From Thermoleophilum album (GTDB lineage Bacteria > Actinomycetota > Thermoleophilia > Solirubrobacterales > Thermoleophilaceae): a stretch of 64,000 bases of DNA. This document shows positions 24,250-32,574 of this stretch, one piece after another (positions within the stretch are counted from its first letter, which is position 1; each line of letters opens with the position of its first letter). Location: NCBI RefSeq assembly GCF_028867705.1, contig NZ_CP066171.1, positions 1,054,001 through 1,118,000 of the forward strand. The letters are read 5' to 3'. Both the position numbers and the translations under genes were made by a program. A model generated the notes under the pieces. It saw nothing but the letters and a program-made list of their open reading frames with translations. It was not told the origin of the DNA and made no database searches.

Positions 24250-24697
24250 CACCGGCGTGCGTGAGACAGTGGCAGCCAAACGCCTGGAGAGGAAGAGCCG
24301 CCAACGCGGCGTGTGCGCACTTGGAAAGCGAACAGCGAACTGCGACACCGTGGAACTCCTCTTGCGCACGCGCACCCGCTGGGGCGCGGCCGTACGCTCC
24401 ACTTGTTTTTCCTCGGACCCGTCGTACCGCGGCGAGCGCGCGCCGCAGGCACACGCCCGTTTAAGTGCCTCCGGGAGCGATTTCGCCCCCGGCGGCGCAC
24501 AGGGGGAGAGCGAGCCTATCCCCGAGCGCGCCCGGCGCGCAAGTCTCGGGCGGTGGCGGGTTTAGTCGACCCCGGTAGTGCTCGGGTGGCGGCAGCGCAG
24601 ACCAGCACCGATTCGACATAATCCGCATTAGCGAGCGTATTAGCGAGCGTAGTGCGTCGCGGTGCTTCCAGCGTCGTAGCCTTGATGAAGGATCGCG
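24250..24697. other. 448-nt divergent intergenic region
   Basis: Between the Ig-like gene (minus) and the DUF2905 gene (plus). The part nearest the Ig-like gene could encode a longer N-terminus for it (from GTG 24402). The right half is less GC-biased and contains ATTCGACATAATCC (24611-24624) and a 12-bp tandem repeat. I see no structured RNA, tRNA or convincing small gene. Confidence 0.5.
24627..24650 (+). repeat. Tandem 12-bp direct repeat, two copies of ATTAGCGAGCGT
   Basis: Two identical, directly adjacent copies at 24627-24638 and 24639-24650, ending 47 nt before the DUF2905 start. This could be a direct-repeat operator of the response-regulator type, or replication slippage. Confidence 0.6.
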
Positions 24698-24910
24698 ATG
24701 GAAACGGCAGCACGCTTTTTGATCGTCGCCGGGTTGCTGCTGGTTCTCGCAGGTGTCTTGGCATATGGGTTCGCGAAGCTCGGCATCGGCAGGCTGCCCG
24801 GAGATCTCGTGTGGCGGCGCGGCCGCACGACGGTGTACGTGCCACTCGCAAGCATGCTCCTACTGAGCGTCCTGTTGACGCTGCTCCTCAACCTGCTTGT
24901 GCGGCGCTAA
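24698..24910 (+). CDS. DUF2905 small membrane protein
   Basis: A 70-residue protein with two transmembrane helices (FLIVAGLLLVLAGVLAYGFA and ASMLLLSVLLTLLLNLL) around a loop containing IGRLPGDLVWRRGRTTVYVPL, the diagnostic DUF2905 block. Members are widespread in bacteria and have no established function. GAAGGA ends 5 nt before the ATG. The convergent P450 gene ends 13 bp downstream. Confidence 0.88.
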   Translation: METAARFLIVAGLLLVLAGVLAYGFAKLGIGRLPGDLVWRRGRTTVYVPLASMLLLSVLLTLLLNLLVRR

Positions 24911-24922
24911 CCGGCGCGCCGA

Positions 24923-26281
24923 CTAGGCAGCGACGGGCACGCCTCGAGACGCGGGTTGGCGCACGTGCAGCACGACCTCTCCGTCGGCGGCAGGCGCCCA
25001 GGTCACGGCTCGGCGGAGTCGCCGCTCGTCACTGTCCCGTGCTGGGGTTATGTCGAATCGCGTGACGATCTGCTCGAGCGCGATCGCCAACTCCAGTTGC
25101 GCGAGGCTCGCGCCGATGCAGCGGCGAACCCCACCGCCGAACGGCAACCAGGTGTAGGTGCCCGGCGGGCGCTCGAGGAAGCGCTCGGGCCGGAACGCGT
25201 GCGGATCGGGATAGATGTCCGGCCGCATGTGCACGAGATAGATCGCCGGCGCCACTACTACCCCTGCGGGTAGCCGCCACGGCCCGAGCTCGACGGGCCG
25301 CTTCAACAGCCTCACCACGAGCGGTATCACCGGGCGCAAGCGCAGGATCTCTTGCACCGTCGCATCGCGCAGCGCGCGACCCTCCCCCGCTTCGATCTCG
25401 TCGCGCAGCCCATCGACCACGCGCCGGTGGCGAGCGAGTCGCTCGAGGCCCCACGCGAGCGCTGTCGCGGTGGTTTCGTGGCCGGCCACCAGCAGCGTGA
25501 TGAGTTCGTCACGGAGCTCAGCGTCGGTGAGTGCGCTCCCGTCCTCGCGGCGGGAGCGGACGAGCACCGCGAGCACGTCGTCACGCTCTTCGAGGCGTTC
25601 GTCGCGGCGGGCGCGCGCCACCTCGTTGCGAATCAGCTCCTCGACCGGAGCGAGCGCGCTGCGCAGCATCCCGCTGCGTTCCATGCGGTCGGGGCCGAGC
25701 AGGGCGAACGCGAACAGACGGCGCCGCTCCGATGCCCAAGCGAGCGCACGCCCGAGTAGTCGACAGGCACGTTCGACAGCGTCGCTGCCGCTGACACCGA
25801 AAACGGCGCGCGCGATCACCTCGAGTGTCAACGCCTGGGCGAGCGGACGCACCTTCACCACCGTGCCGCTCGGCCAGCGCGCGAGATGGCGCTCGCTGAC
25901 GTCGGCGATCAGCTCGCGGAACGACGCAAGCGCACGCCCGTGGAACGGCGGAAGAAGCAGGCGCCGCTCGCGCAGGTGCTCGTCCTCGTCGAGCAACAGA
26001 AGCGAGCGCGGCCCGAGCAACGGACGCAGCACGCGGTTTCCCTCGCCGGCGTGGAACGTGCGCGGGTCACCGCGGAAGATCTGTTCGATCAGCTTCGGAT
26101 CGGCGACAGGCACGAACGTTCCGATACGCGGCCCGAGGCGGAGCGTGAAAACATCGCCATAGCGGCGATGGTTGCGATCGAGCACCCTCCACGGCCGCAC
26201 CACCCACTCGGCGAACTGCAGTTGGGCGGGCAGGCGCGGCCCCGGTGGCAGACAAGTATCCGAGCCTGCGTTTGGCCGCAC
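24923..26281 (-). CDS. Cytochrome P450
   Basis: A soluble P450 monooxygenase of about 452 residues. The I-helix oxygen-binding motif AGHETT, the K-helix E-x2-R (QEILRLRP) and the heme-ligand loop FGGGVRRCIGA, with its Cys thiolate, are all present. Overall it resembles actinobacterial CYP135/CYP138-type enzymes; the substrate is unknown, and no ferredoxin or reductase gene is adjacent. GTG 26281 is chosen because TACCGT lies 6 nt upstream; an upstream TTG at 26287 is the alternative. It is divergent from osmC. Confidence 0.94.
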   Translation of the reverse strand: MRPNAGSDTCLPPGPRLPAQLQFAEWVVRPWRVLDRNHRRYGDVFTLRLGPRIGTFVPVADPKLIEQIFRGDPRTFHAGEGNRVLRPLLGPRSLLLLDEDEHLRERRLLLPPFHGRALASFRELIADVSERHLARWPSGTVVKVRPLAQALTLEVIARAVFGVSGSDAVERACRLLGRALAWASERRRLFAFALLGPDRMERSGMLRSALAPVEELIRNEVARARRDERLEERDDVLAVLVRSRREDGSALTDAELRDELITLLVAGHETTATALAWGLERLARHRRVVDGLRDEIEAGEGRALRDATVQEILRLRPVIPLVVRLLKRPVELGPWRLPAGVVVAPAIYLVHMRPDIYPDPHAFRPERFLERPPGTYTWLPFGGGVRRCIGASLAQLELAIALEQIVTRFDITPARDSDERRLRRAVTWAPAADGEVVLHVRQPASRGVPVAA

Positions 26282-26287
26282 AGCCAA

Positions 26288-26293
26288 ACGGTA
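26288..26293 (-). promoter_or_regulatory. -10 box (TACCGT) for leaderless P450 gene
   Basis: On the minus strand TACCGT (26293-26288) is separated by 6 nt from the GTG at 26281, with no SD sequence. Confidence 0.4.
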
Positions 26294-26367
26294 GCGCGGG
26301 CGCGAGCCGGCGGCCAGCGCGTAGAGTTCGCTGCCGGGACGAACGATCTTTGGAGGTACGAGCGACT

Positions 26368-26796
26368 ATGCCAGTGCGTACAGCGAGCGCGCGATGGGAA
26401 GGAACGCTGCGCGAGGGGAACGGTCGCGTTCGGCTCGGTAGCGGCGTGTTCGAGGGTGCCTACTCCTTCACATCGCGTTTCGAGGAAGGAACAGGCACCA
26501 ACCCCGAGGAGCTGCTCGCTGCCGCTCACGCGGGCTGCTTCGCAATGGCCCTGAACGCCACCCTCGAGCGCAACGGCTTCACCGCCGAGAGCGTCGACAC
26601 CGAGGCGCGCGTGAAGCTCGAGCGCGGCGAAGAGGGTTTCCGCATCACGCGCATCGAGCTCGAGGCCCGCGCAACCGTTCCGGGCATCGACGAACAGAAG
26701 TTCCAGGAGTTGGCGCAACAGGCCAAGGATGGCTGCCCGCTCTCGCAGGCACTGAAAGCGGTCGAGATCACGCTCGCGGCCGAGCTAGCGCACTGA
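26368..26796 (+). CDS. osmC: Osmotically inducible peroxidase OsmC
   Basis: A 142-residue peroxiredoxin-like enzyme that reduces organic hydroperoxides. It aligns closely with E. coli OsmC: GTNPEELLAAAHAGCFAMAL carries the peroxidatic Cys (about 56), followed by TVPGIDEQKFQELAQQAKDG and CPLSQALKAVEITL with the resolving Cys. The ATG at 26368 follows GGAGG; the open frame extends upstream, but that part is not OsmC-like. This is the second OsmC-family gene in the window and the canonical one. Confidence 0.94.
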   Translation: MPVRTASARWEGTLREGNGRVRLGSGVFEGAYSFTSRFEEGTGTNPEELLAAAHAGCFAMALNATLERNGFTAESVDTEARVKLERGEEGFRITRIELEARATVPGIDEQKFQELAQQAKDGCPLSQALKAVEITLAAELAH

Positions 26797-26820
26797 CCGA
26801 GCACCGACCGAGAGGCGACG

Positions 26821-27468
26821 ATGGCGAAGCAGCGACAGGTAAAACGTCAGCTGCGTGTCGGTGCGCTACAAGCGATACCGGAGCTCGAGTCTCGCTCTGA
26901 CGAGGAGCTGCTGCGCGAGCAACGCCACCGTGTCGCTGCACGCGCGATTCTGGGGGCGCGTGCCGCCGAGCGCTACGACGCGAAAACGGCGCGCCGCTAC
27001 TTCAACGAGGCGCTGGCAGGTGCCCATCCGCACGAGCGGCCGGCACTCAGGCAGATGATGAAAGCGTCGCTCGCACTCGCCGAGCGCCGTCCCGATGAGC
27101 TCGCCGAAGCTGTCCAGAAGCTCGGCCAGGAGCCCCCGTCGCGTCGGCAGCTCTTCGTGCTTCGTCTCGTCAGCCTGCTGGTGCCGCCGCCAGGATCGGG
27201 CGCGTTCGCACGCGTTCGCGCCGTGGCGCTGTTCCTCGTGGTGATCGCGCTGCTGCTGGGCGCGGGAGTCGGGCTCGCCGAGCTCGTAGCGCTGCCGTTC
27301 GGCGGTATCGGCTTTGTGGGGTCGGTGTTGCTCGGCGGGCTGCTTGTCGCAGCGGCGATCGCGGCGCTCGCCCTCGTCGGCCGGCGGCGCCAGCGCCGGG
27401 CGCGCGAGCGCCAGGGGGAACAGCTCGCGCGTTTGCGCGAGCGGGCGCGAAAAGCCAGCGGCCGCTGA
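26821..27468 (+). CDS. Hypothetical membrane protein, two TM helices
   Basis: A 215-residue protein I cannot assign. Residues 1-110 are charged and helical, with TPR-like spacing (ARRYFNEALAGAHPHERPAL). Two hydrophobic helices follow, VRAVALFLVVIALLLGAGV and GFVGSVLLGGLLVAAAIAAL, and then a strongly basic tail (GRRRQRRARERQ). The topology suggests both ends face the cytoplasm. It starts 24 nt after osmC and may be cotranscribed; the thioredoxin gene converges on it. Confidence 0.65.
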   Translation: MAKQRQVKRQLRVGALQAIPELESRSDEELLREQRHRVAARAILGARAAERYDAKTARRYFNEALAGAHPHERPALRQMMKASLALAERRPDELAEAVQKLGQEPPSRRQLFVLRLVSLLVPPPGSGAFARVRAVALFLVVIALLLGAGVGLAELVALPFGGIGFVGSVLLGGLLVAAAIAALALVGRRRQRRARERQGEQLARLRERARKASGR

Positions 27469-27480
27469 CGGCGGCGCCGC

Positions 27481-28305
27481 TCAGCTGACGAGGGCCGCCA
27501 AACGCCGCCGGAACTCGGTCGCGAGCGGATCTCCCTGCCCGAGCTCGGCGAAGATGCCGACCATCACGCGGCGCAAGAGGTCGCGGCGCTCGCGGTCACT
27601 CTCTCCCGCTAGCTCGGCCTCGAGCAGCTCGAGGCTCTCGCGATAGGCGCCGCGGTCGGCAAGCTCGAAGGCGCGCGCCAGGCGTGACAGATCCGGTCCA
27701 CCGGCCTCGAGCAGGGCGACGCGCGCGCGCAAACCGTCGGCGACGAAGTCGCCCGCCACTTCCTCCAAAAGCGCGGCTGCCTCCGCCAGCTCGCCGCGCT
27801 CGAGCACGAGCCGCGCTAGCGCGACGCGCGCCTCGCGGTTGCGCGGGTCGAGCGCCAGCGCCTCGCGTAGCTTCGCTTCGTCGCGGGTTCGCGCGCCCTC
27901 CCTCGCCAAGCGCTCGGCGCGGGAGGGGACGACGCGAGCAAGAAACGCGTCGACCGCGGCCGGTGGCTGCGCCCCCGTGAACTCCGCGACCACACCGCCG
28001 TCGCGGAACGCCTTCACGGCGGGAATGCCACGGACGCCGTAACGCGCGGCGAGCCCTGGATTCGCGTCGACATCGACTTTCGCCAACAGAACCTCGCCAC
28101 CACGTGCCTCGACCGCTCGCTCGAGTACCGGCGCGAGCATGCGGCACGGCGCGCACCAGCCGGCCCAGAAGTCAACGATCACCGGTACCTGGTGCGACCG
28201 CTCGATAACGTCGCGGTCGAACGAGCGCTCGTCGGTGTCGAAGACGGGCGCTGCCAGCTGTGCGCCCGGTCCGGACGCCGCTTCACGGGCACGTGGTGAG
28301 CTCAT
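27481..28305 (-). CDS. Thioredoxin-TPR protein (CnoX/YbbN-like)
   Basis: A 274-residue cytoplasmic protein with an N-terminal thioredoxin domain, active site WCAPC (about residue 52), and a C-terminal TPR region (ARVALARLVLERGELAEAAA) ending in a conserved helix (RRDLLRRVMVGIFAELGQGD). This layout is that of YbbN/CnoX, a redox-active holdase chaperone in E. coli; the two-Cys active site here is complete, as in forms that act as oxidoreductases. ATG 28305 is supported by TACCCT 7 nt upstream. Confidence 0.88.
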   Translation of the reverse strand: MSSPRAREAASGPGAQLAAPVFDTDERSFDRDVIERSHQVPVIVDFWAGWCAPCRMLAPVLERAVEARGGEVLLAKVDVDANPGLAARYGVRGIPAVKAFRDGGVVAEFTGAQPPAAVDAFLARVVPSRAERLAREGARTRDEAKLREALALDPRNREARVALARLVLERGELAEAAALLEEVAGDFVADGLRARVALLEAGGPDLSRLARAFELADRGAYRESLELLEAELAGESDRERRDLLRRVMVGIFAELGQGDPLATEFRRRLAALVS

Positions 28306-28312
28306 CGCTCCA

Positions 28313-28318
28313 AGGGTA
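28313..28318 (-). promoter_or_regulatory. -10 box (TACCCT) for leaderless thioredoxin-TPR gene
   Basis: On the minus strand TACCCT (28318-28313) lies 7 nt before the ATG at 28305. Confidence 0.4.
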
Positions 28319-28453
28319 GCCCCGGCTGCCCGGGCGTCGTCCGGGGCGGGCATGCAGCATGCTCGTCGCTAGCGAGTGCCCATCGCCCGCTCGCAGCCCA
28401 GCTCGCAGCGTGCCTGAGCGTGGACACGGAACGGACGCTACGCTGCGGCGGCT

Positions 28454-29338
28454 GTGGCATGGGCTCTGAGCGAATTCGCGGCCCGCTACGACGGCTTCAT
28501 CGTCGACCTCGACGGTTGTATGTGGGTCGGCGAGGAACCGATCGCCGGCTCGTCCGACGCGGTAGCCGCGTTGCGCGAGCACGGACGGCGAGTGGTCTTC
28601 GCGACCAACGACCCGCGCCGGTCACCCGAAGAGTACGTGCGCAAGCTGTGGCGACAAGGAGTGCGCGTGGCAGCCAGCGACGTTGTCACGGTCGGTCAGG
28701 CGCTGGAGCGCTTCCTAGCGACCGAGCACCCCGGTCGCAGCGCCTACGTGGTGGGAAGCGACGCGCTGCGGCGCCACGTTCGTGCCGCCGGGATCAAGGA
28801 CCTCGAGGGTCGCGCCGGCGAGCACGCCGAGCTCGTCGTCGTCGGCGGGAGCGACGATCTCGTCTTCGAGCATCTGCGCGTCGCCACGCTCGCACTGCAC
28901 AACGGCGCCTCGCTCGTGGCGACGGCGCGCGACCCCGTCTATCCGCATCCGGAGGGCCCGTGGCCGGGGACGGGCGCGCTCGTTGCGCTGTTCGAGTACG
29001 CAAGCGGCAAGCGCGCCCAGATCGTCGGCAAGCCCGAGCGCTACCTGATCGACGCCGCCCGCGAGCGGCTCGGCGCCGCCGAGCGGGTGCTCGTCATCGG
29101 CGACCGACTCGACAGCGACATCGCAGCCGCGGTGCGCGCCGGTCTCGACGGTGCGCTGGTGCTGTCGGGAACGACGAGCGCCGACGAGGTGCGCCGACAC
29201 CAGTCCGCTCGTTCGAGCGGTGGCGGCGCGCCACCGCGACCGGTTGCTGTGGCCGAGAACCTCGCAGCTCTGGTGCTAGCCGGCGGGGCTTCCGACAGCC
29301 GTGTCTCAGCCGCCGGCCCAGGGCCTGGGCGGAAATAG
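28454..29338 (+). CDS. HAD-superfamily hydrolase, NagD/phosphoglycolate-phosphatase-like
   Basis: A 294-residue HAD phosphatase of subfamily IIA. Motif I is FIVDLDGCMWVG (nucleophile and acid Asp, here DLDG), motif II is VFATNDPRR, and the C-terminal motifs appear as KPERYLIDAA and VIGDRLDSDIAAA. Substrates may be sugar phosphates, p-nitrophenyl phosphate-like compounds or nucleotides; none can be assigned. It starts at GTG 28454, 9 nt after TACGCT. Its TAG stop forms the first half of the next gene's -10 box. Confidence 0.88.
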   Translation: MAWALSEFAARYDGFIVDLDGCMWVGEEPIAGSSDAVAALREHGRRVVFATNDPRRSPEEYVRKLWRQGVRVAASDVVTVGQALERFLATEHPGRSAYVVGSDALRRHVRAAGIKDLEGRAGEHAELVVVGGSDDLVFEHLRVATLALHNGASLVATARDPVYPHPEGPWPGTGALVALFEYASGKRAQIVGKPERYLIDAARERLGAAERVLVIGDRLDSDIAAAVRAGLDGALVLSGTTSADEVRRHQSARSSGGGAPPRPVAVAENLAALVLAGGASDSRVSAAGPGPGRK

Positions 29339-29341
29339 ACT
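29336..29341 (+). promoter_or_regulatory. -10 box (TAGACT) built on the preceding stop codon
   Basis: TAGACT starts with the TAG stop of the HAD gene (29336-29338) and ends 6 nt before the GTG at 29348, the ideal spacing for a leaderless transcript. Confidence 0.5.
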
Positions 29342-29347
29342 GCCGCC

Positions 29348-30163
29348 GTGTGCCGCCTTTTGGGATCCGTCTCGGTTTCGCCGCACTCGCTCGCGGCCGA
29401 GCTTCTCGACGCGCCGAACGCTCTGCTGCGCCAGGCCGACGAACACGACTCGGGCTTTGGGCTGGCCGTCTATCCGCGCGCTGACGGCGGCGACCCCGGG
29501 GTCGTCCGCTTTCCGCAAGCGGGCGCGGCACGCGAGACGCTGCACACGCTCGCCGGTTTGCGCGGCCGCATCTTCCACGCCCACGTGCGGCGCGCGACGA
29601 TCGGCGGGTTGCGACTCGAGAACACGCACCCCTTCACATTCGGTGCTTTCAGCTTCAGCCACAACGGCACCCTCGCCCCCTATCCGCAGCTGCCGCCAGA
29701 TGCACCGTCGCCGCGCGGCGACACCGACTCCGAGCGCCTCTTCGCCCTTTTGCTGAGCCGCTTCGACGCACGCGACCCGCTGGCCTCGTTGCGCTCGGTG
29801 GTGGTCGATGTGATCGCCACAACCGCCTTTTCGGCGCTCAATTTTCTGTTCTGCGACGGCGAGCGTCTGTACGCCTACCGCCTCGGCATTTTCGAGCTCT
29901 ACTGGCTCGCGCGCGACGGACAGCTGCTGCTCGCCTCGGAGCCACTAACCGAGGAAAGCTGGCACCCCGTGCAGCAGGACGTGCTCTTGATCGCCGACGC
30001 CGAGGACCCCAGCGAGCTCCACGCCGAGCGCCTGGTCGGCGACATCTGGCGGGACCGCGCACGCATCGAGCGACTGGAGCTGAACCCCGCGCTGAGCGGC
30101 GAGGCGCGTGGCGCAGCGGCCGCCGAGCGGGCGCGAGCGCTGGCGACGCGTTCCTCGCAGTGA
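29348..30163 (+). CDS. Class II glutamine amidotransferase (YafJ/EgtC-like)
   Basis: A 271-residue N-terminal-nucleophile amidohydrolase. Cys2 (MCRLLGS) is the catalytic nucleophile, with the family blocks HAHVRRATIGG, NTHPFTFGAFSFSHNGTL and GDTDSERLFALLL. EgtC removes glutamate from the ergothioneine intermediate, but no other egt gene is nearby, so the substrate is open; YafJ is a generic relative. The GTG start places the nucleophile exactly at position 2, confirming it. It overlaps the next gene by 4 bp and probably heads an operon with the lipid kinase, murT and gatD. Confidence 0.9.
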   Translation: MCRLLGSVSVSPHSLAAELLDAPNALLRQADEHDSGFGLAVYPRADGGDPGVVRFPQAGAARETLHTLAGLRGRIFHAHVRRATIGGLRLENTHPFTFGAFSFSHNGTLAPYPQLPPDAPSPRGDTDSERLFALLLSRFDARDPLASLRSVVVDVIATTAFSALNFLFCDGERLYAYRLGIFELYWLARDGQLLLASEPLTEESWHPVQQDVLLIADAEDPSELHAERLVGDIWRDRARIERLELNPALSGEARGAAAAERARALATRSSQ

Positions 30164-31068
30164 CCCAGCGCTGGCGAGAGGTCGTGCTGCTCGTCAACCC
30201 GCATGCGGGTGGCGGGCGTTCGCGCAAGGTCGTGCGTCGCTGCGAAGACGAACTGGCGCGCCGCGGCGTGGTCGCCCGCACGATCTTCACGCATGACGCC
30301 GACGACGCACGCCGCCAAGCGGGAGCGCTGGCCGGTGCGAGCGATCGACTTGTGGCAGCGGTCGGAGGCGACGGCTTCCTGCGCCTCGTCGCCGGCGAGC
30401 TGCGCGGCACCCCGACGCCGCTAGCTGTCCTGCCGGCCGGGCGCGGCAACGACTTCGCACGCGCCCTCGGCATCCCGCGCGTCCCGGCCGCGGCGGTGGA
30501 AGTGGCGCTGACCGGGAGCGAGCGCGCGATCGACGTGGGTGTCGCCGGCGGCGAACCGTTCCTCGGGATCGCCAGTATCGGCTTCGATTCGCGGGCTAAC
30601 CAGTTCGCCAACGACGCGCGACTGGTGCGCGGGCGTGCCGTCTACGCCGTCGCTGCCTTGCGGGCGCTTGCCCGTTGGCGGCCGGCGCGTTTCGAGCTGC
30701 TCGCCGACGGCGAGCGCTTCGTGTTCCACGGCTACACAGCGGCAGCGGCCAACTCCGGGCGCTACGGCGGCGGGATGCGCCTGGCGCCGAACGCGTCGTT
30801 AAGCGACGGTCTTCTCGATGTCGTGACGGTGGCGCACGCCCCGCCGCTGCGCCTCCTGCGCAACCTCCCGCGCGTGTTCGCCGGCACCCACCTCGACCTA
30901 CCCGAGGTCGCGACCTGGCGCGTGCGCACCCTCGCACTCGCGAGCGACCCACCCTTCGATGTCTACGCCGACGGCGACCCGGTCGCGCGCACCCCGACCG
31001 AGATCACGGTCGAACCTGCGGCGCTGCGTGTCGTCGTGCCGGACCGCGAAGCCGCCGAGCGCCGGTGA
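30160..31068 (+). CDS. Diacylglycerol/lipid kinase family protein (DagK/YegS-like)
   Basis: A 302-residue cytoplasmic or membrane-associated lipid kinase. The N-terminus NPHAGGGRS, the nucleotide-binding VGGDGFLRLV and LPAGRGNDFARALG are the classical motifs of the DAG/sphingosine kinase fold; the C-terminal beta domain ends in YADGDPV. It would phosphorylate diacylglycerol or a polyprenyl/lipid alcohol; mycobacterial relatives act on PIM intermediates or DAG. It is linked by GTGA overlaps to the amidotransferase before it and murT after it. Confidence 0.9.
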   Translation: MTQRWREVVLLVNPHAGGGRSRKVVRRCEDELARRGVVARTIFTHDADDARRQAGALAGASDRLVAAVGGDGFLRLVAGELRGTPTPLAVLPAGRGNDFARALGIPRVPAAAVEVALTGSERAIDVGVAGGEPFLGIASIGFDSRANQFANDARLVRGRAVYAVAALRALARWRPARFELLADGERFVFHGYTAAAANSGRYGGGMRLAPNASLSDGLLDVVTVAHAPPLRLLRNLPRVFAGTHLDLPEVATWRVRTLALASDPPFDVYADGDPVARTPTEITVEPAALRVVVPDREAAERR

Positions 31069-32528
31069 CAGCGACCGACCCCGCACCGCGAAGCCGCGCC
31101 GCTGCGAGCCGCGAACTCCGGCACGCACGCGACCGCCGCCCACGCCGGCTCGTGCCGCTGGCGGTGGCGGTCATGGCGGCTCGCCTTGTGGGGCTAGTAA
31201 GCCGCGCGCTCGGGCGGGGAGGCACGACGCTGCCAGGCAGGGTTCTACTCGCTCTGCATGGCAACGCCCTCCCCCGCCTCGCTCGGCGGCTCGATCACGG
31301 CGCGGTGCTGATCTCCGCCACCAACGGCAAGACGACCACCGCGGCGATGCTCGCCCACGTGCTCGACGCCGCCGGTTTCGCGGTGGTCCACAACCAGGCC
31401 GGGTCGAACCTCGTATGGGGTGTCGGGACCGCCCTTCTCGGCGCGCGCCGTGGCGCGGGCCAGATCGGGATCTTCGAGGTCGACGAGGCGTGGCTCGGAG
31501 CGATCGCCCGGGCGGTGACGCCGCGCGTCGTGGTGCTCGCCAACCTCTTTCGCGACCAGCTCGACCGTTATGGCGAGCTCGAGCGCCTGGCCGACGACTG
31601 GTACGAGGTAGTGCGCGAGCTCTCGCCAACCGGGACGCGCTTCGTGCTCGCGAGCGACGATCCGCTGGTAGCCGACCTCGCGGGGGGTGTCGACCGTGCC
31701 TCCCCCCCACCCCTGTACTTCGGCATCGAGGACGACACTTGCGCGCTCGCCGCGCGCGACCACGCCGCCGACGCCACGCACTGCCGCCGCTGCGGCGCCC
31801 CGTACCGCTACCGCGCTGTGTGGGCGGGGCACCTGGGTCGCTACGAGTGCGCGAACTGCGGCCACCGCCGCCCCGATCCAGACATCGCCGCTGAGCGCGT
31901 AGTGTTGGAGGGCACGCGCGGCACGCGCATCGAAATCCGCGACCGCCCGCGCGACAGCGCCGCGACAGTCGCGCTGCCGCTGCCCGGTTTGTACAACGCC
32001 TACAACGCGCTCGCCTGCACAGCCGCGGCGCGTTCGCTCGGTGTCGATCTCGCGCGTTCAGCCGCGGCACTCGCGACGTTCCGGGCCGCTTTCGGCCGTG
32101 TCGAGACGGTCGAGCTCGACGGGCGCGAGCTCGTGATCTTGCTGATCAAGAATCCGGCGGGCGCCAACGCCGTGCTGCGCACGCTGGCGCTCGAGGAGGA
32201 ACCGCTCTGCTTGTGGATTGCACTCAACGACGGGGTCGCCGATGGTCGCGACGTGTCGTGGATCTGGGACGCCGACTTTGAGCTCTTGCGCGGGCGTGTT
32301 CGGTCGGTGGTCTGCAGTGGTAGCCGCGCCCCCGAGCTCGCCTTGCGCCTCAAGTACGCCGAGCTCGAGGCCCCGATCGCCGTCCAACGAGAGATGCGCT
32401 TGTCGCTAGAGGAAGCCGTCCGCAACGCCGACCGGCGGCTGTACGTGCTGCCGACGTACACAGCTTTGCTCGACATCCGCACGTGGCTCGCCAAGCGCGG
32501 GGCGGTGGCACACTGGGCGCGGGGGTGA
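31065..32528 (+). CDS. murT: Lipid II isoglutaminyl synthase, MurT subunit
   Basis: A 487-residue Mur-ligase-family protein that works with GatD to amidate the alpha-carboxyl of D-Glu in lipid II. The P-loop SATNGKTTTAAML is at about 84-96, NLFRDQLDRYGE is the next family block, and a zinc ribbon (CRRCG and CANCG) interrupts the central domain as in Staphylococcus aureus MurT. NPAGANA, LNDGVADGRDVSWIWDADFE and a PTYTALLDIRTWL end match the DUF1727 C-terminal domain. The GTG at 31065 overlaps the kinase stop; an internal ATG at 31173 also fits. The gatD gene follows. Confidence 0.94.
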   Translation: MTATDPAPRSRAAASRELRHARDRRPRRLVPLAVAVMAARLVGLVSRALGRGGTTLPGRVLLALHGNALPRLARRLDHGAVLISATNGKTTTAAMLAHVLDAAGFAVVHNQAGSNLVWGVGTALLGARRGAGQIGIFEVDEAWLGAIARAVTPRVVVLANLFRDQLDRYGELERLADDWYEVVRELSPTGTRFVLASDDPLVADLAGGVDRASPPPLYFGIEDDTCALAARDHAADATHCRRCGAPYRYRAVWAGHLGRYECANCGHRRPDPDIAAERVVLEGTRGTRIEIRDRPRDSAATVALPLPGLYNAYNALACTAAARSLGVDLARSAAALATFRAAFGRVETVELDGRELVILLIKNPAGANAVLRTLALEEEPLCLWIALNDGVADGRDVSWIWDADFELLRGRVRSVVCSGSRAPELALRLKYAELEAPIAVQREMRLSLEEAVRNADRRLYVLPTYTALLDIRTWLAKRGAVAHWARG

Positions 32529-32574
32529 ACGGGACGAGCGCGACAGCGCGATGCACGCGTCGGGAGGGTGCGCG

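Noticed and set aside
32551-32574. ATG 32551 as the gatD start
   Set aside because: The first eight residues it adds (HASGGCA) do not resemble GatD; GTG 32575 gives the family N-terminus. It is not excluded.
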